64,000 nucleotides of DNA, from NCBI RefSeq assembly GCF_024169245.1, contig NZ_JALJWP010000001.1, positions 5,441,501-5,505,500 of the forward strand, in the 5' to 3' direction. The translations under genes and the position numbers were made by a program. The DNA is from Pseudomonas koreensis. Its GTDB lineage: Bacteria; Pseudomonadota; Gammaproteobacteria; Pseudomonadales; Pseudomonadaceae. The notes under the pieces were generated by a model that did no database searches, was not told where the DNA came from, and was given only the letters and a program-made list of their open reading frames with translations. How positions within the stretch are numbered: the stretch's first letter is position 1; each line of letters begins with the position of its first letter. Below, piece by piece: positions 57,336 through 64,000 of this stretch.

Positions 57336-57424
57336 TGTGGGAGCGAGCCTGCTCGCGAAGAGGCAGTGTCAGACAACGATTCGTTGAATGACCCACCGCT
57401 TTCGCGAGCAGGCTCGCTCCCACA
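57336..57424. repeat. REP-type palindrome after the diguanylate cyclase gene
   Basis: GTGGGAGCGAGCCTGCTCGC and its complement flank a spacer of about 45 bases with AGGCAGTGTCAGACAACG. The arm order is inverted relative to the copies at 5-73, 4245-4309 and 8337-8406. It separates two convergent genes. Confidence 0.85.
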
Positions 57425-57430
57425 GTTCTA

Positions 57431-58225
57431 TCAGCTTTCGGTTACAGTCCGGCGCTCGCGGTTGACCAGCAACCGCTCCGAGGTTTCAAGCTGCATGCAC
57501 CGTTCGAGGAACAGGTACATGTAGTCATAGCTCTTGCAGATCGCCTGACGCAGCTCGGCCTGCAAGGTCTTGCTCGGGTTCATGCCGGCCAGGGTGCAGA
57601 TGATTTCCAGCGCTTCCCACGGGTGGGCATCGTCGTATTGGGCGTGCATCTTCAACCACTTCATCGCGCGCTTGCGATCTTCTTCCGGGAACGCCGCCGC
57701 GTAGACCCCGGTCGAGCAGACCACCGCTGACCACTCCCCGGTCGCGCCCTCGATCGCATAGTTGGTCGCCGCAATCGCCACGATCAGCGAATCCGCCGAG
57801 CTGGTGTGCCAGCACCAGTGACTCAGCGCGTGCAGTTCTGGCGGCACTTGCTGGGCCTGAAGATCTTCCAGGCTGACGCCATGGGCGCGGCTCCAGTGCA
57901 TCCAGTAATCGGCGTGATTGAGTTCGACGCGAATGTTGCGCATCAGCCAGCGGCGCGCCATGTCCTCGCCGGGGTGGCGGGCGAAGCGCGTTTTGGTGAG
58001 GTTCTGTGCCATGTACAAGGCGAATTGCTCGACCACCGGCCAGCCCCCGATCAGGTACTGGCGCATGGTTTTCGCGCTGAGTTTGTTGTCACGCATGCGC
58101 TGGTAAAGTTCATGTTCGACAACCCGGCGCTTGCTCTCGCTGCAGTCCTCGATGAGCTGTTGCGCCCAGGCAGGATAACTTGCAGCTTCCATGAGCGGTC
58201 CGGTTCGGTTGAATGTGTCGATCAC
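57431..58225 (-). CDS. TenA/PqqC-like heme-oxygenase-fold protein
   Basis: A protein of about 264 residues. Helical segments with WPVVEQFALYMAQNLTKTRF, RNIRVELNHADYWMHWSRAH and ATNYAIEGATGEWSA fit the TenA/PqqC/iron-containing heme-oxygenase-like fold. Glu and His residues in these segments could bind metal. Annotations of such proteins as TenA transcription regulators are historical and do not show a DNA-binding role. I choose the GTG at 58225, preceded by AAAAGGAG at good spacing. The function is not known. Confidence 0.72.
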   Translation of the reverse strand: MIDTFNRTGPLMEAASYPAWAQQLIEDCSESKRRVVEHELYQRMRDNKLSAKTMRQYLIGGWPVVEQFALYMAQNLTKTRFARHPGEDMARRWLMRNIRVELNHADYWMHWSRAHGVSLEDLQAQQVPPELHALSHWCWHTSSADSLIVAIAATNYAIEGATGEWSAVVCSTGVYAAAFPEEDRKRAMKWLKMHAQYDDAHPWEALEIICTLAGMNPSKTLQAELRQAICKSYDYMYLFLERCMQLETSERLLVNRERRTVTES

Positions 58226-58269
58226 TGTTCGGCTCCTTTTGAGTTGTGATGGCAAGATCGGCGAGAGAC

Positions 58270-60729
58270 TCAACGGAACGTGCCAGGCGCTTTGAACAAC
58301 AACGGCTGCGGTCTGGCAGGGCGACTTTGCAAACTGTCACAGGTAAACAACTGCGGACGCTCGATGACATAACCCTGAGCGTAATCCACACCTATTTCAA
58401 GCAATGCCTGTTCGATCTGGTTAGTTTCAACAAACTCGGCAATTGTCTGCTTACCCATAACATGGCCGATGTGATTGATCACCTCGACCATTGCCCGGTT
58501 TATCGGGTCGTCCAGCATATCCTTTACGAAACTCCCGTCGATCTTCAGGAAGTCTACAGGCAAATGTTTCAAGTAAGCGAATGAAGACATTCCGGCACAA
58601 AAGTCATCTAAGGAGAAGTGACAACCTAAGCCTTTGAGTTCATTGATAAAACGAATTGCACTGCCAAGATTTGCGATTGCACTGGTTTCAGTAATTTCAA
58701 AACAAATCATTTCAGGGGGTATAGCGTAGTTAACGAACTGTTCGCGCAGGAAGTGCAAAAACGCGTCATCTCCGATAGTAATGCCTGACAGATTAATCGC
58801 ACACATCGCTAAAGGAAGTTCATGTTCCTGTTCAATACACTGAGCAATAACCTTGAAAACGTTCTGAACTACCCAGCGATCTAACTGGGTCATCAAACCG
58901 TACCGTTCCGCCGCTGGGATAAAGCTGTCAGGCAAAATCATCCGCCCGGATTCATCATGCAAACGCAGGAGGATCTCGATGTGCCCGGCCTGGCCGGGTT
59001 GCGGCTTGAGCGGCGCGATCTGCTGGGCATACAGGCAGAAGCGGTTTTCTTCCAGCGCCATGTGCAGCCGTTGCACCCAGGCCATTTCACCGAAGCGCAT
59101 GGACAGTTCGGAATCGTCTGCATGATAGACCTGCACGCGGTTGCGGCCCTTTTCCTTGGCCATGTAGCAGGCCATGTCCGCCGCGCGCAACGAGGCTTCG
59201 AGGGTGGTCGGATTCTGCGCCACATGCACCAGGCCGATGCTGATCGTGGTCAGGAACGGCCGCCCTTTCCAGACAAAATGCAGGTTCTGCACGGTCTGGC
59301 GCAGGCTCTCGGCAATCTTCTCCGCCACCTCCGGCGGGCAGTTCTCCAGCAGGATGCCGAACTCGTCGCCGCCGAGCCGCGCCAGGGTGTCGCCCTCGCG
59401 CAGGCCCGATTGCAGCAGCGTGCAGATATGCCGCAGCAACTCATCGCCCGCCGCATGGCCGCAGGTGTCGTTGACCAGTTTGAACTGGTCCAGATCGAGG
59501 AACATCAGCGCATGCCGGCCGGACTGACGCGTCAGCTTGTGCAAGGCCTGTTCGAGGCGATATTCGAATTCGCGGCGGTTGGCCAGCCCGGTCAGCGCAT
59601 CGTGGGTGGCCTGCCAGGACAGATTGGCGATGTACTGCCGCTCCTGAGTCATGTCGTGCAGCACCAGCACCGTGCCACTGACATTGCCGGCATTGCGGAT
59701 CGGCGCGCCGACCAGGGTCACCGACAGGGTGCTGCCGTCCAGACGCTGGATCAGCTTGGAGTGTTCGCTGCCGCCGCTGAGCTGGCCGCTGAGGATGTGC
59801 TCGATCAACGTCAGCCCTTCGGTCTGGGCGTTCTCGTCGAGCAGGTTGAACAGCGCCGACAATGGCAGTCCCGCCGCCTGCTCGGCCTTCCAGTGGGTCA
59901 TGGCCTCGGCGGCCGGGTTCATGTAATCGATCGCACCGTTGACATCGGTGGTGATCACGCCATCGCCAATCGACTGCAAGGTGATGTGCGCGCGATCCTT
60001 CTCCAGCTGCAACGCCTGGGCGAATTCATGTCGCTGCTTGAGCAGTTTGTGCGTGCGCCACAGCGCCAGCGCGATCAGGCCCAGCGCGGTGGCCAGGTTG
60101 GTGAACAGCAACAAGCGCATGATCACCCGCGAGCCCTCGCCCAGGGCATCACTGAACGCTTTCGCGGCTGGGGTCACGGCATCGTTGATGGCAAAGATCT
60201 GCACTTTCCAACGCTGCACATCGCCGGGACTGGCCTGATTCTGCGCAATGCCTTGATGCATCTCTTGCGCGACTTCGTGCAATCGGTCCAGATAGGCGTC
60301 GCCGATCGTCCAGCGATCGATGGCGGTTTCGAGATAGCTGAAGTGCCGGAAATTGAGGTACAGCCAGATCAGGCTGGAGACGTCGTCCGGATGATTGCCG
60401 CCCTTGAGTATGCCTTCGCGCGCAGCCTGCAGATCCGGCGGCTGACGATCCAGCGCCAGGCGCAATTCGTGCCCGCCCTGGGGCACGGCGATTGCCGTGA
60501 GGTACTTGCGATAGATCGCCTCGTCACGACTGTCGGCGTACAGGTTGAGGTAATAGATGGCGTCTTTCTGGCCCTTGGACCACAGGCTTTCGCCGGCCAC
60601 GTAGCCACGCACGGCCGAGAGCACGTAAAGGCTCACGCCCCCGAGTAATGCCTGGAACACCACGACAGCGATAAAGGGCCAGACGATACCCAACAACCGT
60701 GGCGTTCCCAGAGTCTGCTTTTGCTTCAT
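58270..60729 (-). CDS. Membrane GGDEF-EAL protein with PAS domain
   Basis: An 819-residue c-di-GMP protein. Two membrane helices (about 13-35 and 190-215) bound a periplasmic sensor region. A PAS domain follows (about 245-360), with ITLQSIGDGVITTDVNG. The GGDEF domain (about 380-540) has an intact GGDEF near 452 and I-site REGD. The EAL domain (about 560-800) has EIL in place of EAL, INLSG, FEITETSA, the loop DDFCAGMSSF and KIDGSFV; most catalytic positions look kept. It could be a cyclase, a phosphodiesterase or both. The signal is unknown. Confidence 0.93.
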   Translation of the reverse strand: MKQKQTLGTPRLLGIVWPFIAVVVFQALLGGVSLYVLSAVRGYVAGESLWSKGQKDAIYYLNLYADSRDEAIYRKYLTAIAVPQGGHELRLALDRQPPDLQAAREGILKGGNHPDDVSSLIWLYLNFRHFSYLETAIDRWTIGDAYLDRLHEVAQEMHQGIAQNQASPGDVQRWKVQIFAINDAVTPAAKAFSDALGEGSRVIMRLLLFTNLATALGLIALALWRTHKLLKQRHEFAQALQLEKDRAHITLQSIGDGVITTDVNGAIDYMNPAAEAMTHWKAEQAAGLPLSALFNLLDENAQTEGLTLIEHILSGQLSGGSEHSKLIQRLDGSTLSVTLVGAPIRNAGNVSGTVLVLHDMTQERQYIANLSWQATHDALTGLANRREFEYRLEQALHKLTRQSGRHALMFLDLDQFKLVNDTCGHAAGDELLRHICTLLQSGLREGDTLARLGGDEFGILLENCPPEVAEKIAESLRQTVQNLHFVWKGRPFLTTISIGLVHVAQNPTTLEASLRAADMACYMAKEKGRNRVQVYHADDSELSMRFGEMAWVQRLHMALEENRFCLYAQQIAPLKPQPGQAGHIEILLRLHDESGRMILPDSFIPAAERYGLMTQLDRWVVQNVFKVIAQCIEQEHELPLAMCAINLSGITIGDDAFLHFLREQFVNYAIPPEMICFEITETSAIANLGSAIRFINELKGLGCHFSLDDFCAGMSSFAYLKHLPVDFLKIDGSFVKDMLDDPINRAMVEVINHIGHVMGKQTIAEFVETNQIEQALLEIGVDYAQGYVIERPQLFTCDSLQSRPARPQPLLFKAPGTFR

Positions 60730-60866
60730 GAGATTCCTTGCATGAGCACTGCCCGCTCGCCTTCCGGGCGAATTCGCTATGACGAGACTAGGTGGGGTTC
60801 TCGTTCAAGGCAAGGCGCGGCCTTACACCGCGCGCAGAACGTCTGACAGGTCGGCGAAGGTTTCGA

Positions 60867-62684
60867 TCAGTGCTGTTGCAAGTTGCCGTATAGCTTGGCG
60901 TACAGACCGCCGTCGGCGATCAGTTGGCGATGGTCGCCGTCCTCGGCGATCTGCCCGCCGTCGAACACCAGCACGCGGTCCGCCTGTTTCACCGCCGACA
61001 GGCGATGGGCAATGATCAGCGTGGTGCGGCCATTGAGAAATTTCGCCATCGCCTGGTGCAGGTTGTACTCGGTGGCGGCGTCGAGGGCCGAGGTGGCTTC
61101 GTCGAGAATAACCACTTTCGGCTCGGCGAGAATCATCCGTGCGATCGCCAGACGTTGGCGCTGGCCGCCGGACAAACGCACGCCGGAACGACCGACGATG
61201 CTGTCGAGGCCATCGGGCAGCGCGCGGATGGTCGCGGCCATCTGCGCGATGTCCAAAGCGTTCCAACAGGCTTCGTCGCTGCGAATGCGGCCCATGGTCA
61301 GGTTGGCGCGTACGCTGTCGTTGAACAGTGCCGGATGCTGCAACACCACCGCGACGTTCTCGCGCACCGTCTCCAGACCGATTTCCTGCTGGGTCGACCC
61401 GCCGAAGCGAATGGTTCCGGCCGCTGGCGTGTACAGCCCCAACAGCAGCTGCACCAAGGTACTTTTGCCGCCGCCGCTGGCGCCGACAATCGCGACTTTC
61501 TCGCCGGGCAGGATCGACAGGTTCATCTGATCCAGCACCAGCTCGTCGCCATAACCGAAGCTCAGGCCTTGCACCTCGATGCCGACGGTGTCGCGGCCCT
61601 TGAACGGATCGACGCCGCCGGGATACTGCGGCTCGTCGGCGCGCGCCAGCAGTTCATTGATCCGCGCCAGTGCGCCGCCCGCCGCATAGTAGGCGTATTG
61701 CAGGTTGAGCAGCTGTTCGACCGGGCCGATCATGAACCACAGGTAGCTGAACACCGCGAGCATCTGCCCGATCGACAGGTCGGAAAACAACACGGTGAGC
61801 ATCGCTGCTGCGCGGAAGATGTCGATGCCGAACTGGAACAGCAAACCACTGGCGCGGTTCGAGGCGTCGGTTTTCCATTGCGAGTTGACCGCGTAGTTGC
61901 GCACCTCCTGTGCACGCAGACCGAGGCGCCCGAGGAAATAGCCCTGGCGGTTGCCGGCGCGCACTTCCTGAATCGCGTCGAGGGTTTCGCTCAGCGCCTG
62001 GGTGAAGCGTGAGGTGCTGTCGTTCTCGAGTTTCTTCAGGTGTTTGACGCGTTTGCCCAACTGCACCGTGGCGTAGATCACCAACGGGTTGAACAGCAGA
62101 ATCAGCAGCGCCAGCTTCCAGTGCATCCACATCAGGATGCTGGCGGTGCCGAACAGGGTCAGCATCGCGACGAGGAAGCGGCTGAGGGTTTCGCCGACGA
62201 ATTTATCGAGGGTATCCAGATCGGTGACCAGGTGCGTGGTCACCGTGCCGCTGCCGAGGCTTTCGTATTCGCCGAGGGAAATACGCTTGAGCCGTTCGAT
62301 CAGACGCACGCGAATCCGGTAGACGATATCCTTGGCCAGCCGCGCGAACAGCCGTGACTGCAACACGCCAAAACACAGGGCGCTGCAACGCAGGGTCAGG
62401 GTCACCACCAGCATCAGGCCGATATAACCCGCCGCCTGTTGCCACATGCTCGGCAGGAAATGGTTCATGACTTTCAACGCGGCATCGCCGTGGCCGAGCA
62501 GGACTTCGTCGACCAGCAATGGCAGCAGCAACGGAATCGGCACACTGCACAACGTCGCCAGCACAGCCACGCCGTTGGCGATCCACAGGGATTTCTTGTG
62601 ATGCAGTGCCAGACGCCGGACTTCGGCCCAGCTCAGCCGGTCGACACGCTCTACGGCTGGCGTGTCATCGGCCCGGTCAGACAC
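60867..62684 (-). CDS. ABC exporter, fused permease and ATPase
   Basis: A 605-residue half-transporter of the MsbA/multidrug type. Six membrane helices lie in residues 35-330. The ATPase has Walker A GASGGGKST with K407, signature RLSGGQRQRLAIARMI, Walker B VVILDEATSALD and H-loop IAHRLS. It most likely works as a homodimer. It overlaps the start region of the DsbA-like gene's stop by eight bases, so it follows that gene in one transcript. The substrate is not evident. Confidence 0.9.
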   Translation of the reverse strand: MSDRADDTPAVERVDRLSWAEVRRLALHHKKSLWIANGVAVLATLCSVPIPLLLPLLVDEVLLGHGDAALKVMNHFLPSMWQQAAGYIGLMLVVTLTLRCSALCFGVLQSRLFARLAKDIVYRIRVRLIERLKRISLGEYESLGSGTVTTHLVTDLDTLDKFVGETLSRFLVAMLTLFGTASILMWMHWKLALLILLFNPLVIYATVQLGKRVKHLKKLENDSTSRFTQALSETLDAIQEVRAGNRQGYFLGRLGLRAQEVRNYAVNSQWKTDASNRASGLLFQFGIDIFRAAAMLTVLFSDLSIGQMLAVFSYLWFMIGPVEQLLNLQYAYYAAGGALARINELLARADEPQYPGGVDPFKGRDTVGIEVQGLSFGYGDELVLDQMNLSILPGEKVAIVGASGGGKSTLVQLLLGLYTPAAGTIRFGGSTQQEIGLETVRENVAVVLQHPALFNDSVRANLTMGRIRSDEACWNALDIAQMAATIRALPDGLDSIVGRSGVRLSGGQRQRLAIARMILAEPKVVILDEATSALDAATEYNLHQAMAKFLNGRTTLIIAHRLSAVKQADRVLVFDGGQIAEDGDHRQLIADGGLYAKLYGNLQQH

Positions 62685-63312
62685 AGGCCGCGCGCTCCAG
62701 CCAGCGGCCGAGCAATGGCGACAGCTCGCTGAGCGGTTGATAGCCGTTGGTCAGCAGCGCCAGTTGACCGTTGCGCTCGGCGAGCAGGGTCGGGAATCCG
62801 GCGATGCCCAGATCCTGCACCCAGGTGAAATCGGCCTGGGTCGCCTTGTGCTGGTCGGCATGATCGAACAACGCGGCGAATTCGATACGCGGTACGCCGG
62901 CCTGCTCCGCCAGTTCGACCAGCACGCTGGCCTGGGTGACATCGCGACCTTCGGCATAGAACGCCTGCTGGATCAGCCCGACCAGTGTCCACGCGCAATC
63001 CGGCGCCAGACTGCGCGCGGTGACGATGGCGCGACAGGCCGGTTCGGTGTCGTAGACAAAACCGTCAGGCAACGCGTCGTCGAATTTGAACGGCTGGCCG
63101 GTGGCCTCGGTGACCGCTTGCCAGTGCTCAAGAATGTAGCGTCGCGTGGTCGGCTCCAGCGCCGAACCGCTGCCGGTCCGCAAACCGCCAACCACCAGAT
63201 GCAGCTCGACCCCGGCTGCCTGCGCCTGCTCGACCAGTGCCTTGGCCACCGGAGCAAATCCCCAGCACCATGAACACATCGGATCCATCACATAGAGCAG
63301 GCGCGCAGACAT
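62677..63312 (-). CDS. DsbA-family thioredoxin-fold protein (FrnE-like)
   Basis: A 211-residue cytoplasmic protein with no signal peptide. The N-terminal YVMDPMCSWCWGFAPVAKAL contains the CxxC active site as CSWC. LGIAGFPTLLAERNG supplies the cis-Pro loop. It fits the FrnE/2-hydroxychromene isomerase-like branch of the DsbA family, which acts as a cytoplasmic thiol oxidoreductase. It lies between trhO (two bases away) and the ABC exporter, in one probable operon. Confidence 0.88.
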   Translation of the reverse strand: MSARLLYVMDPMCSWCWGFAPVAKALVEQAQAAGVELHLVVGGLRTGSGSALEPTTRRYILEHWQAVTEATGQPFKFDDALPDGFVYDTEPACRAIVTARSLAPDCAWTLVGLIQQAFYAEGRDVTQASVLVELAEQAGVPRIEFAALFDHADQHKATQADFTWVQDLGIAGFPTLLAERNGQLALLTNGYQPLSELSPLLGRWLERAACV

Positions 63313-63314
63313 GG

Positions 63315-63998
63315 TTAGGCCTCGGTGGATGCTTGCTTATAGTTGTAGCCGATCGGGTGCGGCTGGTTGCGCGCCTTGGCCAGTTCGATCTGCTTTTGCC
63401 GATCGATGGCGCTGCGCCGGGTCTTCTCGCTGAGCTTGTCCCAGCAATGCGGGCAACTGATACCGGCGACGTAGTGCTCGGAGGCGCGATCCTCAACGCT
63501 GACCGGTGTGCGGCAGGCATGACATTGATCGTAGTCGCCTTCGGTCAGGTCGTGACGCACGGTCACGCGGTTGTCGAAGACGAAGCAGTCGCCGCGCCAC
63601 TTGGTTTCTTCCTGCGGCACCTCTTCGAGGTACTTCAGGATGCCGCCCTTGAGGTGGTAGACCTCTTCGAAACCTTCGCCGAGCATGTAGCTCGAGGCTT
63701 TTTCGCAGCGAATGCCGCCGGTGCAGAACATCGCGACCTTCTTGTGCACGGCCGGATCGAAGTGTTCTTTGATGTAGTCGGGAAACTCGCGAAAACTGGT
63801 GGTTTTCGGATCGATGGCGCCTTCGAAGGTGCCGATCGACACTTCGTAGTCGTTGCGCGTGTCGATCAGCAGCACTTGCGGGTCGCTGATCAGCGCGTTC
63901 CAGTCCTGCGGCTCGACGTAGGTGCCGACCTTCTTGTTCGGGTCGACGCCTTCGACGCCGAGGGTGACGATCTCTTTCTTCAGCTTGACCTTGGTGCG
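63315..63998 (-). CDS. trhO: TrhO, tRNA uridine 5-hydroxylase (rhodanese family), 5' end cut by window
   Basis: The reading frame stays open to the window end, so the N-terminal part lies beyond 64000. Visible from the window edge: [20 protein letters not shown], then the rhodanese domain with [11 protein letters not shown] and active-site loop [13 protein letters not shown] with the catalytic Cys. A Cys-rich C-terminal part (CHACRTP, CPHC) may bind metal. TrhO/YceA proteins make 5-hydroxyuridine in tRNA. It was probably first in the operon with the DsbA-like protein and the ABC exporter. Confidence 0.93.
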   Translation of the reverse strand, partial: RTKVKLKKEIVTLGVEGVDPNKKVGTYVEPQDWNALISDPQVLLIDTRNDYEVSIGTFEGAIDPKTTSFREFPDYIKEHFDPAVHKKVAMFCTGGIRCEKASSYMLGEGFEEVYHLKGGILKYLEEVPQEETKWRGDCFVFDNRVTVRHDLTEGDYDQCHACRTPVSVEDRASEHYVAGISCPHCWDKLSEKTRRSAIDRQKQIELAKARNQPHPIGYNYKQASTEA

Positions 63999-64000
63999 GT

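Noticed and set aside
57431..58225. Call as a transcription regulator (TenA)
   Set aside because: The heme-oxygenase-like fold has no DNA-binding domain; the regulator name is historical.

Overview
The window is chromosomal DNA of a Pseudomonas, most likely of the P. fluorescens group. The support is the gene order ihfB-rpsA-cmk-(tyrA-aroA)-hisC-pheA-serC-gyrA-mtnA-MTA deaminase-ubiG-mupP-yciK, the tyrA-aroA fusion, an O-antigen locus bounded by ihfB, wbpM and a comEA-like gene, and three families of palindromic intergenic repeats typical of fluorescent pseudomonads. No rRNA, tRNA, integrase, intact insertion sequence or CRISPR array was seen.

Layout. (1) 96-8174, minus strand: the potassium transport operon kdpFABC with its two-component system kdpDE. 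(2) 8574-12201: an ethanolamine-type permease, a small membrane protein, a TetR regulator, and a convergent FabF-like ketoacyl synthase. (3) 12235-22870: an accessory region. It opens with a frameshifted SDR remnant. A tightly overlapping plus-strand operon of six genes follows (membrane-anchored GT2, FAD oxidoreductase, NAD(P) sugar reductase, TIM-barrel isomerase, small 4-TM transporter, second GT2). It converges on a 606-residue GT-C-like membrane protein. Then come comEA, an acyltransferase-3 gene, and a fossil fragment of a second wbpM. (4) 22943-38445, minus strand: the O-polysaccharide locus, with wbpM, a giant modular glycosyltransferase, wzt/wzm ABC export genes, an acyltransferase, a wbpL-type initiating transferase, a wbpV/wbpK-type reductase, a GT2, and rmlA, rmlD, rmlB. 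(5) 38667-50785, minus strand: lapA-like, ihfB, a lipoprotein, and the conserved rpsA to gyrA block. (6) 51231-64000: methylthioadenosine metabolism, ubiG, mupP, yciK, two c-di-GMP genes, a heme-oxygenase-fold protein, an ABC exporter, a DsbA-like protein and the 3' part of trhO.

How it works together (inference). WbpM plus the reductase should supply a UDP-6-deoxy-HexNAc that the WbpL-like enzyme places on undecaprenyl phosphate. RmlABD contribute to dTDP-rhamnose, but no rmlC is present here. The chain is then built in the cytoplasm and exported by Wzm/Wzt; no wzx or wzy is visible. The 1336-residue protein joins a hexapeptide acyltransferase, a KpsC/GT99-like Kdo-transferase domain, a coiled coil, a tandem 11-residue Arg/Trp repeat and two GT2 domains. 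This recalls WbbB-type proteins that polymerise, measure and cap the chain. The plus-strand operon and the membrane protein look like a Gtr-style system that makes, flips and transfers a decorating sugar. These two modules are the most interesting parts of the window.
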